This document shows positions 47,460 through 56,405 of a stretch of 64,000 nucleotides of DNA, piece after piece (position 1 is the stretch's first letter; each line of letters begins with the position of its first letter). The DNA is taken from assembly GCA_938007935.1 (NCBI GenBank), contig CALLMD010000010.1, positions 62,001-126,000 of the forward strand, written 5' to 3'. Made by a program: the position numbers and the translations under genes. Origin of the DNA: an uncultured Hellea sp. (GTDB lineage Bacteria > Pseudomonadota > Alphaproteobacteria > Caulobacterales > Maricaulaceae). The notes beneath the pieces were generated by a model. It was not told the origin of the DNA, made no database searches, and saw nothing but the letters and a program-made list of their open reading frames with translations.

Positions 47460-48656
47460 CTAAACCACGCGCAATAAGCTGGGTAAATCTCCACTTTGAC
47501 CAGACGCCTCAGTCATAAAGAAAGATTTAGCCAAATCACTTTGGTTTATGGCCGCTAAGCCAAGCCGTCTTGCATGGCGCAGCGGCATAATGTTGTTGGA
47601 AAATAATCCATTAAGAATATCCGTACTCATACCCAGCATTTGATTATCAAAGTTCCTCCAGGCCTCATATTCTCCCAAGTCTGCGCCGCCTATATCAAGG
47701 CCAACAGACCGTGCAGCAGCGATAACATCAGCTAACGCCGCGGCATCGCGAAGCCCCATATTAAGACCCTGACCGGCAATAGGATGAATAGCATGGGCCG
47801 CATCACCTATAAGCGCCAAGCGCGTATCTGTATAACGTTCCGCCATTTGTAGACTTAAAGGATAGGTTAGGCGCGGCGCAGTTAAGGTGATATCGCCCAA
47901 GAAATTACCAATCCTGCGGCGAAGTTCAGCTATGAAGGCGGTTTCATCAATAGCAAGCGCGGCGTCAATCGCAGCCGCCTTATCAGACCACACAATACTC
48001 ATCCTGTTTTGTGTTAAGGGTAAAAGCGCCAGGGGGCCGCCCGGGAAAAATATTTGATGAGCAACACCGTCATGCGGCAATGCATGACTAAAGGTCGTCA
48101 CAAGCGCTTTTTGTGCATATTGGCGGCTGGAAACTTCAATCCCCGCTGATATGCGTTGGCTTGAATGTCTACCATCGGCGGCGACTAACAAAGACGCTTT
48201 TAATATCTTTCCATCTGCAAGTTCAACCTGAGCAGCCGCACTTGAACGCTTTACTGATAACACCTCAACAGGAGCAATAAGAGTAATTTTCTTATGCCCA
48301 TTCACAGAGTTTAAAAGAGCGCGGCGTAAGACATCATTTTCAACCATATAACCAGATGGTTTTCCAAAATCTTGGCTATCAAAATGTAAAGTGAGCGGTG
48401 AGACATCCCCTACGCCGCCATCAGCAATCAGCATATCCGTAATAGGTTGAAGCTCAGTTTTAATCGTCTCAGCGACGCCTAAAACCTTCAGCATCCTTAG
48501 ACTCGTTGCTGCAATAGCTGACGCACGGTTATCAGTCTTTGAGTTTGCGGGATGAACAACGTCAATCAAGGCAATAGATGCGCCTTTATGGCAGCAGGCT
48601 AAAGCGGCTGTAAGACCAACAAGGCCTGCGCCAACAATGATAACATCATAATCCAT
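47460..48656 (-). CDS. UbiH/UbiF-type FAD-dependent hydroxylase
   Basis: Aromatic-ring hydroxylase of the ubiquinone pathway. Seen: the Rossmann start YDVIIVGAGLVGLTAAL, the DNRASAIAATSLRML signature of the UbiH/COQ6 family, and GDAAHAIHPIAGQGLNMGLRD. I start at ATG 48656; the GTG six bases upstream is less likely. UbiH, UbiF or UbiI cannot be told apart. Together with COQ9 at 2 kb the organism makes ubiquinone. It is divergent from ftsK; the 144 bases between contain a CtrA-type motif. Confidence 0.9.
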   Translation of the reverse strand: MDYDVIIVGAGLVGLTAALACCHKGASIALIDVVHPANSKTDNRASAIAATSLRMLKVLGVAETIKTELQPITDMLIADGGVGDVSPLTLHFDSQDFGKPSGYMVENDVLRRALLNSVNGHKKITLIAPVEVLSVKRSSAAAQVELADGKILKASLLVAADGRHSSQRISAGIEVSSRQYAQKALVTTFSHALPHDGVAHQIFFPGGPLALLPLTQNRMSIVWSDKAAAIDAALAIDETAFIAELRRRIGNFLGDITLTAPRLTYPLSLQMAERYTDTRLALIGDAAHAIHPIAGQGLNMGLRDAAALADVIAAARSVGLDIGGADLGEYEAWRNFDNQMLGMSTDILNGLFSNNIMPLRHARRLGLAAINQSDLAKSFFMTEASGQSGDLPSLLRVV

Positions 48657-48727
48657 TTTCACTGAGATAACTTAGAAGCTCATCTCCTATTTGGCTATGA
48701 GACGTTTTTACTGATTTTTCCAAGTTT

Positions 48728-48753
48728 TTAAGACCGTCTTAACGCCATCTTTA
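48728..48753. promoter_or_regulatory. CtrA-type motif upstream of ftsK
   Basis: TTAAGACCGTCTTAA (48728-48742) is a perfect palindrome and fits TTAA-N7-TTAA, the CtrA consensus; a second overlapping copy, TTAA-N7-TTTA (48739-48753), has one mismatch. It is 48 to 72 bases ahead of the ftsK ATG. CtrA is known in alphaproteobacteria, and DivL, its upstream regulator, is encoded in this window. Confidence 0.6.
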
Positions 48754-48800
48754 CATCCGCTCTTCACATTCTCTTAACGAATAAAGAGTTGAGGACAGAC

Positions 48801-51215
48801 ATGCCGCCCAGCGCTACAGCAACCGAATATGATGCCGGATATGCCCATGCCCTAATGGAGGACTTAAACATGTCCGCAAGCGGCGCGCTAAAACGGGCTC
48901 TCCTGTCGCTCTTACTATGCGCGATAGGGATTGTGATATTGATCTCTGTAATGTCTTATAGCCCCTTTGATACTACTGGAGATACGGCAGGAATTGGTCA
49001 AATTCAGAACCTATTTGGAAAACCGGGCGCAAATCTCTCAAACTTTCTGCTTCAAATTTTAGGATGGGGTAGCCTATTAGCCGGGGGCCTTACGCTTTTT
49101 GCAGGTATACGCGGAATTTTCCGACCGAATCCCAAAGATACAAGATTAGACCTATTTCGGCGCTTTCTGCTTTGGTCAGGTGTTGTTATTTTTGGTACAG
49201 CGACATTTTCTGCCTTCCCTATCCCGCAAAGCTGGCCTTTGGCGAGTGGCCTTGGCGGATGGATTGGGGATGGTATCTATCTAAATGCTAAAGGTCTATT
49301 TGATCACTTCAACTTCCCAATCTCTGGCGTTGTTGTCGCTCTCCTTACCTTTATAGCAGGCGGGTTTTGTCTCGGGCGGTTCCTGCGTATTGTTGCTAAA
49401 GATTTGTTAGATATATGGGACGCAGCCGGGCTTGTCTGGGCGTATATCCGTATCGGTATTGATAAAATGGCTATCTTCTTTGCCAATTTATTCCGCCGCC
49501 TGTTCCGACGTAATTATGTTGAACCTCTGGGCGCAACAGATTCGATTGATAATTTAACGCGCGGCATTCCTGATACCCCGCAAACCACCCCTATACCTCG
49601 TATTATTAAACCTCCAAAAGCTGCGCCAGCCCCTGTGACAACAGCCGCTCCCAAAACTGTCAAAAAACGTAAAACTCGCGCTAAGAAACCTGAATTTAAT
49701 TTCCCAGATGGATCTGACTTCGTACTACCTGGTATCGATCTTCTAAAAACGCCACCTCCCCGCTCTGCGATTACGGATGAGGGCGCACTTCACCGCGCGT
49801 CGACGACCTTACACAAAGTCATGGGTGATTATGGCATTGAAGGTGAAATGGGCGCAGTGAGCCCTGGCCCTGTTGTCACCTTGTTTGAATTTGAACCTGC
49901 TCCGGGTGTAAAATCACAACGCGTTATAAATCTCTCAGACGATATTGCGCGTAATATGAGCGCACAATCTGCACGTATCGCCGTTGTTCCCGGGCGCAAT
50001 GCCATGGGTGTTGAATTGCCTAATCGACGCCGCGAAACTGTTTGGCTCTATGACATGCTAAATTCAGATACCTTTACCCGGTCAGAAGCCGCGCTCCCCT
50101 TGATACTGGGTGAAGATATTGGCGGCGTACCCTTTGTAACTGATCTCGCTAAGATGCCTCACTTATTGATCGCAGGTACAACAGGGTCTGGTAAATCCGT
50201 CGGCGTCAACGCCATGATCTTGAGCTTAATGTACAAGCTTACACCTGAACAATGTAAGTTCATCATGATAGACCCGAAAATGCTTGAGCTTTCGGTATAT
50301 GACGGCGCGCCGCATTTACTTGCCCCTGTTGTTACCGAGCCAAAAAAAGCTGTGGTTGCGCTTAAATGGACTGTGAGGGAAATGGAAGACCGTTATCGTA
50401 AAATGGCAAAACTTGGCGTTCGAAACATGGCGGGCTTTAACGAAAAAGTGGCTGAATTTAAAGAGCGCGGCGAGACGCTTTCACGCACAGTCATGACAGG
50501 TTACCATAAAGAAACGGGTGAGCCTGAATATGAAACGGAAGAACTCGTTTATGAACCCATGCCCTTTATTGTCGTAATTATCGACGAAATGGCCGATCTT
50601 ATGATGGTGGCCAAAAAGGATATTGAAGGCTCGGTTCAGCGCCTTGCTCAAATGGCGCGGGCCGCAGGTATTCATATGATTATGGCCACGCAGCGACCAT
50701 CAGTTGATGTTATCACAGGCACGATTAAAGCTAACTTCCCAACCCGTATCTCTTTCCGTGTAGGATCTAAAATCGATAGCCGAACTATTTTGGGTGAACA
50801 GGGCGCAGAGCAGCTCTTGGGCAATGGCGATATGCTCTTTATGGGCACAGGCCGCCCTCGCCGTTTCCACGGTCCCTTTGTGTCTGATGCAGAAGTCGAG
50901 AAAATCGCTTCCTTTGTCAAAGCGCAAGGCGCGCCAAGCTATCTCGAGGATATTACAACAGAACGCGAAGAAGGCCCAAGTGATGCCAAACTTGCCGGCG
51001 GGGGGAGTGAAGGAAATTCCCTTTTCGATCAAGCTGTTGCAATTGTGTCGCGCGACCGCAAAGCCTCAACAAGTTATATCCAGCGCAAATTATCAATCGG
51101 GTATAACCGCGCGGCAGACTTAATTGAACGCATGGAAGATGAAGGCATGATTGGTCCAAGCGGATCAGGTGGCAAACGCGAAATCTTCCTCCCGGAAGAG
51201 GATGAATTTAGATAA
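48801..51215 (+). CDS. ftsK: DNA translocase FtsK
   Basis: Septal motor that clears and segregates the chromosome terminus. I start at ATG 48801, with GAGG six bases upstream; the in-frame TTG at 48789 overlaps that site. Seen: four membrane helices in the first ~200 residues, a short Pro/Lys-rich linker, Walker A AGTTGSGKSVGVNAM, Walker B FIVVIIDEMADLM, the HMIMATQRPSVDVITG segment, and a C-terminal winged helix (SYIQRKLSIGYNRAADLIERMEDEG), the KOPS-reading gamma domain. The linker is short compared with E. coli FtsK but normal for alphaproteobacteria. Confidence 0.95.
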   Translation: MPPSATATEYDAGYAHALMEDLNMSASGALKRALLSLLLCAIGIVILISVMSYSPFDTTGDTAGIGQIQNLFGKPGANLSNFLLQILGWGSLLAGGLTLFAGIRGIFRPNPKDTRLDLFRRFLLWSGVVIFGTATFSAFPIPQSWPLASGLGGWIGDGIYLNAKGLFDHFNFPISGVVVALLTFIAGGFCLGRFLRIVAKDLLDIWDAAGLVWAYIRIGIDKMAIFFANLFRRLFRRNYVEPLGATDSIDNLTRGIPDTPQTTPIPRIIKPPKAAPAPVTTAAPKTVKKRKTRAKKPEFNFPDGSDFVLPGIDLLKTPPPRSAITDEGALHRASTTLHKVMGDYGIEGEMGAVSPGPVVTLFEFEPAPGVKSQRVINLSDDIARNMSAQSARIAVVPGRNAMGVELPNRRRETVWLYDMLNSDTFTRSEAALPLILGEDIGGVPFVTDLAKMPHLLIAGTTGSGKSVGVNAMILSLMYKLTPEQCKFIMIDPKMLELSVYDGAPHLLAPVVTEPKKAVVALKWTVREMEDRYRKMAKLGVRNMAGFNEKVAEFKERGETLSRTVMTGYHKETGEPEYETEELVYEPMPFIVVIIDEMADLMMVAKKDIEGSVQRLAQMARAAGIHMIMATQRPSVDVITGTIKANFPTRISFRVGSKIDSRTILGEQGAEQLLGNGDMLFMGTGRPRRFHGPFVSDAEVEKIASFVKAQGAPSYLEDITTEREEGPSDAKLAGGGSEGNSLFDQAVAIVSRDRKASTSYIQRKLSIGYNRAADLIERMEDEGMIGPSGSGGKREIFLPEEDEFR

Positions 51216-51240
51216 TTTAACCTAAGAGTCCATTTCGTGA

Positions 51241-52101
51241 CTAAGGCAAAGTCGTTGGCAACTTAGACAATCCCTTCTCGCTCATCTTAGAAATGACGTC
51301 GATTAAATCATCTGCGGACTGACCGCCCTTATATATATCGCCATTTATAAAAAATGCGGGCACCCCTTGAACCTTCGCCGCAGTGGCCCGCTCTCCATTG
51401 ACGTGAATATGAGATAATCTTTCCAGGTCTTGGAAACAGGCTTGAATCGCTACCTCATCCTCTAATCCAGCGAGTTTACCAACCTTGTCATACTCTTCGC
51501 GCACCTTGCCAAGTTCAGCTTGTTTAAACATCATTAGCTGATTTTCCATCTGATATTGCACAACCTCAAAATAATCCTCAGACGGGGCGCATTCTGCCAT
51601 CATAAAGCCGACCATTGACATTTGCTGAGGCGCAGTCGGAAGCTCTCGAAAAACAAATCGTATTTTACCGCTATCTATCAAATCTTTTTTCACAGTGGGC
51701 CATTGATTTGTGAACCAATCCGAACAATGCGAACAGGTTACAGAGGCATATACAATCATGGTAATGGGCGCTTTATCATCCCCAAGCACATGATCATCTG
51801 GGGCCTCAGTTAAAGCAAAGGGAACATTATCCACGGTTAGCTCGGGCCCTGTCCGCGCGCGCTGGGCATGATCATGACCACTATGGTCTTCTGTATCATG
51901 GTGCTCGGTGCCCTCTTCTTCGGACTTTGCAGCATCACCTTCTGATAATGGTGCGGCTTCAGTTGCCTCACTCTCATCCAATGACCGCTTCTCCAAAACA
52001 GCAGCATCATCACTGTCTTGAGCCCAAACCGTAGCAGGCACAATTACAGTCGTTAGGCAGCTCGCCGCTAGCAGTGTTAAAATTGTTTTAGTCAGTTTCA
52101 T
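51241..52101 (-). CDS. DsbA-family thiol:disulfide protein (BdbD-like)
   Basis: Exported thioredoxin-fold oxidoreductase with a signal peptide (LTKTILTLLAASCLTTVIVPATVWA), an acidic, His-rich linker (residues ~35-90, with EEGTEHHDTEDHSGHDHA), and a redox motif CSHC in YASVTCSHCSDWF. The cis-Pro is in GVPAFFING. The linker could bind metal. I start at ATG 52101, with GGAG upstream. It overlaps the DciA gene end by 14 bases. Confidence 0.85.
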   Translation of the reverse strand: MKLTKTILTLLAASCLTTVIVPATVWAQDSDDAAVLEKRSLDESEATEAAPLSEGDAAKSEEEGTEHHDTEDHSGHDHAQRARTGPELTVDNVPFALTEAPDDHVLGDDKAPITMIVYASVTCSHCSDWFTNQWPTVKKDLIDSGKIRFVFRELPTAPQQMSMVGFMMAECAPSEDYFEVVQYQMENQLMMFKQAELGKVREEYDKVGKLAGLEDEVAIQACFQDLERLSHIHVNGERATAAKVQGVPAFFINGDIYKGGQSADDLIDVISKMSEKGLSKLPTTLP

Positions 52102-52618
52102 CACTTAGCACTCCGCGCCCGAGTTTCGTTAGGGCTTGTTTTAAACTACCTTCAGGTAACTTTGAAAGCCCGTCTTGCAGTTGGTTTTCTTGGCGAGGGG
52201 ACAAGCCTCTTTTGAGGCCAGATGGCGTCTCATTTGTTTTCAATTTGTTTTGTATAAGACGTAATTTTTTGACATGACCCGCCCCTAAATGGGTATTTAA
52301 ACGCTCTATGATTGGGCCGCTCGCGGCCATTATCAAAGTTGCCGCCGCGCCAGGAGCTGAGATTACAAGTGTCCGCCCCTCACGCCCGCCTGTAAATTTA
52401 ACAGGCGTTGATATTTTCGCCCAGCGCGCGCCAACAATATCAGGCCAGTGTTTCTGTAACATAGCCGCAGATGACCCCCCTCCATATTTTTTAGATAAAG
52501 GACGCACAATTTTAGCGACAGCCATACCCGCCGTGGGCGCAGGCCGATATTGTGGTTTTGCCCGTTGACCTTCTAGCCATTGATTAATCGCTTGCTTATC
52601 TTTTCGCGACCGGCTCAC
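52088..52618 (-). CDS. DUF721 / DciA family protein
   Basis: DciA loads the replicative helicase in bacteria that lack DnaC. The 176-residue protein has the DUF721 core (LQKHWPDIVGARWAKISTPVKFTGGREGRTLVISAPGAAATLIMAA) followed by a basic Lys-rich region, the usual KH-like fold. The GTG start has GGGAG at five bases. The downstream gene overlaps by 14 bases. In many relatives it sits beside mutY and smc; those are absent here. Confidence 0.82.
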   Translation of the reverse strand: MSRSRKDKQAINQWLEGQRAKPQYRPAPTAGMAVAKIVRPLSKKYGGGSSAAMLQKHWPDIVGARWAKISTPVKFTGGREGRTLVISAPGAAATLIMAASGPIIERLNTHLGAGHVKKLRLIQNKLKTNETPSGLKRGLSPRQENQLQDGLSKLPEGSLKQALTKLGRGVLSDETD

Positions 52619-52683
52619 TCATACTCCCTAATTTGAGTCAAATCTTGATGGCGGATTGAAACTCTTAGGTAAAGGACGAAATA

Positions 52684-54093
52684 TTACCCTTCAGGAATAG
52701 TCACATTAAATATAGTCCCGGCCGCACCTGTACTTTCTAATATCAAATCACCATTTTGATCTTGGGCGAGCTCTTTGGAAATCGTCAAGCCAAGACCTGT
52801 ATTGCCATGACCTGTGGAACCCGCAAAGGCCTTGAAGAGATTATCCTTAGCCTTGTCGGGCATGCCAGGACCCGTATCTATGACTCGGATCGTTATGCCT
52901 TCACCTGCAGCTATCGCTTCAACTGTCAAGTCACGCTGGGCGTTATCTTCACGAATACCTGCCATGGCCTGAGCGGCATTACGGAAAAGGTTTTGAAAAA
53001 TTCGGTAGGTATGGTCCGGGTCCGCCGTAACCGTAATATCAGTAGCGACCTTGTTGATAAAATTAATTTTGCGCGGACCTGCGCCAAAATTTCCCAAAGT
53101 ATCTCCAGCCACTTCGCCGAGTAAGAGCGAGATTCTTACAGGTTCAACTTCGGGCTCTTCGCCGCCACTTTGACTGTAATTAAGCACCTCCCCCGTAAGT
53201 TTAACGCCGCGATCAATAGCACGGGTCAAACGGCTTCCCATTTTAGAAACTCGCTCATCCTGGTCAGACGCTATACGGTCAGACACCAATGATGCTGACG
53301 TTAGAACATTTCTCAAATCATGATTTATTTTCGCCATCGCCAACCCCAACGTGGCAAGGCGTTCACGCTGTTTAAAACTGGCACGCACACCTTGTTTCAT
53401 ATCATGAAATTCACGCTCAAGCTGTCCAATTTCATCTTTGCGGCTTGTGGGAGGGAGGTTGGATTGGCGCTTCTCCGGATCCTTTCTAAAATCAGAGAGA
53501 CCTTTCGCCAGTTTTTCAATCGGCCGCACAATAAGAGCCAACATGGCTAAATAAATCAAAAGTCCTGTTATCAGTGCAATGAGGAGTGAAAGCCAGAAAA
53601 TGTTTTTAAAATGACCCCGCATTGCCTTACGCAATTTGGCTTCAGGTATGACAAGTTCTAGGGCATCCTGACCCGCTACGGGCGAGGGATAAAGAATTCG
53701 TAGGCAATTATTATCCTTAGCAAAGAAAGAACGGAAAGCATGGCGGTATAACGGTAAACGTTTTTCCTCCCGCATATCAATTAGGGTCAATCGGCCTTTT
53801 TCAGGAGGTTGTCCAAGCATAAATTCGCTCATACCGTTACGTTTTGCTGACATCATTGTCACATCAGTATCACGCATGAATTGCTGCGTTAGAATTTCGC
53901 TAGCCTCATAGTCTGGAACACCCGTGAGCGCCTGCGCTAGTAAGCCCGCCTGCTGAGCACGCTCTGTAAGCCAATTCTGGCGAAAAGTCACAGCCGACGG
54001 AATAAAAATAACAAGCTCTGCAAGCATGACAAAACCAATTGTCATCAGCAGCAATTTGCCTGACAAACGCCGTGAAATAAATCCGTCAATCAT
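52684..54093 (-). CDS. Membrane sensor histidine kinase with HAMP
   Basis: Two membrane helices (about residues 14-33 and 165-190) flank a ~130-residue sensor region; a HAMP stretch follows (RPIEKLAKGLSDFRKD), then the DHp helix AMAKINHDLRNVLTSASLVSD with the phospho-His in INHDLRN, and the HATPase boxes (NLFRNAAQAM; DTGPGMPDKAKDNLF; TGLGLTISKEL). No response regulator is adjacent, so the partner is elsewhere. The gene lies beside the reductase-TVP38-DUF547 module, on the same strand, with 48 bases between. Confidence 0.87.
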   Translation of the reverse strand: MIDGFISRRLSGKLLLMTIGFVMLAELVIFIPSAVTFRQNWLTERAQQAGLLAQALTGVPDYEASEILTQQFMRDTDVTMMSAKRNGMSEFMLGQPPEKGRLTLIDMREEKRLPLYRHAFRSFFAKDNNCLRILYPSPVAGQDALELVIPEAKLRKAMRGHFKNIFWLSLLIALITGLLIYLAMLALIVRPIEKLAKGLSDFRKDPEKRQSNLPPTSRKDEIGQLEREFHDMKQGVRASFKQRERLATLGLAMAKINHDLRNVLTSASLVSDRIASDQDERVSKMGSRLTRAIDRGVKLTGEVLNYSQSGGEEPEVEPVRISLLLGEVAGDTLGNFGAGPRKINFINKVATDITVTADPDHTYRIFQNLFRNAAQAMAGIREDNAQRDLTVEAIAAGEGITIRVIDTGPGMPDKAKDNLFKAFAGSTGHGNTGLGLTISKELAQDQNGDLILESTGAAGTIFNVTIPEG

Positions 54094-54140
54094 AATTTAT
54101 GATTAACGTGTGTTTCTAAATTTTCCTAGACAATTCATTC

Positions 54141-55580
54141 CTAATGGAATTTCGTCAAAAAGCCCGCAAGTTTCCGTGTACGTTCACTAAAGAGCGTTTC
54201 AGTATACCATGAGCTTGCGGCGCGCTTCACCGCTTCACTTCGAGTTGGATAGGGTGAAATAATTTGCGCAAGGCCAGAAATCTTGATGTTATTCGTCATA
54301 GCCACAGATAAGAGGTGGATGATTTCACCTGCACCGTCACCAACAATTGAGCCGCCCAAAATTTTGCCTTTTGTTGTTGCAACAATTTTGACTCCGCCGT
54401 GGTTTTCTCGCTCCGCAATCGCGCGGTCATTTTCTTCAAAGTCCCACGTAACGCAGCGCACATTATGGCCCGCTTCCTTCGCTTGAGCTTCAGTCATGCC
54501 AATACTTGCAAGTTCTGGCTCAGCATAAATCGCAGCAGGCATGCGCACCGTATTCGCCTTGCCAAGGCGGTCTCCCATAAAGGGTGGGGAGAAATAAAAA
54601 TTGCGAATTAATTGACCCGCATGGAAACCCGCTGCGTGGGTCAAGCCGCCCATACCTTTTGCAACATCGCCTGCCGCATAGACCCGCTTATTGGTCGTCC
54701 GCAGGCTATTCGTTACGTCAATCCCGCGGCGGTCAAATGTGATACCGGCTTTTTCTAAGTCAAGCCCGCCAATACTTGGCGCGCGGCCAGCAGCAACCAA
54801 AAGATGTGAACCCGTTAGTATAGTTCCGTCTTCAAGATCAATCGCCACACCAGTCTTAGTCTTACGGATCTTCTTCGTTTTTACAGGGGCATGAAATGTA
54901 ATACCTTCGGCCTCTAAAGCTTCAACAAGAACTTTTGCATGTTCTGGCTCAGAGCGCCCCAAAGGCGGCGCAATATCAACGATCTCAACCTTGGTGCCAA
55001 GACGGGCGAAAGCTTGTCCCAACTCTATACCAATGGGCCCAGCGCCTATAACTAAAAGATGCTTGGGTTGAGTATCAATTGTAAAGATATTTTCATTTGT
55101 CAGATAAGGCGTTTCGCTAAGACCCGGAATAGGCGGTGCTGAGGCGCGCGAACCTGTTGCGATGACAAATCGTTTGGCTTTGACTTCGGTTGTTTCGGAC
55201 TCAACCGTATTCTCATCTTTAAACTTTGCAAACTCACGGATAACCGTACAACCCAAGCCTTCGAAACGTTCTTGGCTATCGACGGGCGCAATGTGATCAA
55301 TAATGCCTTTAATATGAGCTTTGACGGTTTCAAAATTCACAGTAGGTTTCGTTGGTTTTACACCAAAGGCTTCACCGCTGCTAAAGGCGTGGGCGTGCTT
55401 GCCCGCCGCAATTAACGCTTTGGACGGAACGCAACCTGAATTTAAACAATCTCCGCCCATATCTTCGGCTTCGAATAAGACGACGGAGCGGCCAAGCTGC
55501 GCCGCGCCAGAGGCAACAGAAAGTCCCGCTGACCCTGCGCCAATAATACAAATATCTACGTCATATGATGTTTTTGACAT
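54141..55580 (-). CDS. MerA-like FAD-dependent pyridine nucleotide-disulfide oxidoreductase
   Basis: Class I flavoprotein reductase: FAD-binding DICIIGAGSAGLSVASG, redox disulfide Cys45/Cys50 in GGDCLNSGCVPSKA, the NAD(P)-binding VIGAGPIGIELGQAF, and the second FAD site VYAAGDVAKG. Dihydrolipoamide dehydrogenases have HAHPTLSE near the C-terminus; here the segment is SPYPTRSEAVKR, so the catalytic His is a Tyr and lipoamide activity is unlikely. There is no N-terminal metal-binding domain or C-terminal Cys pair as in mercuric reductase. It is the last gene of the DUF547-TVP38-reductase block. Confidence 0.86.
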   Translation of the reverse strand: MSKTSYDVDICIIGAGSAGLSVASGAAQLGRSVVLFEAEDMGGDCLNSGCVPSKALIAAGKHAHAFSSGEAFGVKPTKPTVNFETVKAHIKGIIDHIAPVDSQERFEGLGCTVIREFAKFKDENTVESETTEVKAKRFVIATGSRASAPPIPGLSETPYLTNENIFTIDTQPKHLLVIGAGPIGIELGQAFARLGTKVEIVDIAPPLGRSEPEHAKVLVEALEAEGITFHAPVKTKKIRKTKTGVAIDLEDGTILTGSHLLVAAGRAPSIGGLDLEKAGITFDRRGIDVTNSLRTTNKRVYAAGDVAKGMGGLTHAAGFHAGQLIRNFYFSPPFMGDRLGKANTVRMPAAIYAEPELASIGMTEAQAKEAGHNVRCVTWDFEENDRAIAERENHGGVKIVATTKGKILGGSIVGDGAGEIIHLLSVAMTNNIKISGLAQIISPYPTRSEAVKRAASSWYTETLFSERTRKLAGFLTKFH

Positions 55581-55613
55581 TGGAATTCTCTCTTTTTTGT
55601 TTCGGTCAGACGC

Positions 55614-56381
55614 TTAAGCGGCCGTCTTTTTAAAAAACTTTTTGTAGATTGTTGGGATCATCGCAACCGCTGCAAGGGCAAAGAAGGCAGGCGCAAAATT
55701 CTTAGCCGCTTCACCTACTAAAGCCCCGACATCTGCATTTTGACCTGCAGAAAGTAATGTCTCACGTAGACCGCTACCAATAAGTGAATAAGCTACAGTA
55801 CCTGGTATGATACCAAATAGCGTTGAGATGAAATAGTCGCGAAATTTCGCCCCCAGAATAGCCGGCGCAATATTAGCGACAGCAAAGGGAACAACTGGAA
55901 TAAGGCGCAAGGTGAAAAGATATGACAAAGCATTCTCATTAAACCCTTTTTCCATTTTGCCAATGAAAGGCCCCGCAATACTTTTTAAAGTCTCGCTAAT
56001 TGATGTTTTAGCAGCCATAAAGAGTATGCAGGCTCCAATGGTTGCGCCTGTTATTGTCGCTGGTGCGCCAACAGCCACGCCAAATAAGAAACCACCACCA
56101 ATGGTTAAAGCGCTTGCTGGGACCATAAAGGCAGTGGCCGCAATATAGATGCCAATGAATGCCAATAATACGAGCAAAAAGTTCTCTTTGACAAGGTTAT
56201 CCAAATAAACCGCATTTTGACCTAACGCCTCTGGCGTGAGTTGCGTATGCCAACCTTGGGACATGGCAAAAGCCAGACCTGCTCCAATTATATAGAGCGG
56301 CCATAACTTAACCAAAATTGGTCTTTGTTTTGCAGTATCTTGGTTGGTCATAGGGCTTACTGTTATAGTTTTCGTATTCAT
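55614..56381 (-). CDS. TVP38/TMEM64 (DedA-like) membrane protein
   Basis: Five to six membrane helices and the SNARE-associated/VTT domain: TAFMVPASALTIGGGFLFGVAVGAP (residues ~80-110), RLIPVVPFAVANIAPAILGAKFRDYFISTLFGIIPG with the conserved Arg. The family includes lipid-scramblase and DedA-type flippases. The start has AGAGAG upstream. It lies 33 bases before the reductase and 24 bases after the DUF547 gene, so the three are likely cotranscribed. Confidence 0.88.
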   Translation of the reverse strand: MNTKTITVSPMTNQDTAKQRPILVKLWPLYIIGAGLAFAMSQGWHTQLTPEALGQNAVYLDNLVKENFLLVLLAFIGIYIAATAFMVPASALTIGGGFLFGVAVGAPATITGATIGACILFMAAKTSISETLKSIAGPFIGKMEKGFNENALSYLFTLRLIPVVPFAVANIAPAILGAKFRDYFISTLFGIIPGTVAYSLIGSGLRETLLSAGQNADVGALVGEAAKNFAPAFFALAAVAMIPTIYKKFFKKTAA

Positions 56382-56405
56382 CGTCTTATCTCTCTAACAT
56401 CATTA

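Noticed and set aside
54141-55580. Dihydrolipoamide dehydrogenase (lpd)
   Set aside because: The C-terminal catalytic His is replaced by Tyr (SPYPTRSE) and no lipoyl-complex gene is nearby, so the lpd name would mislead.
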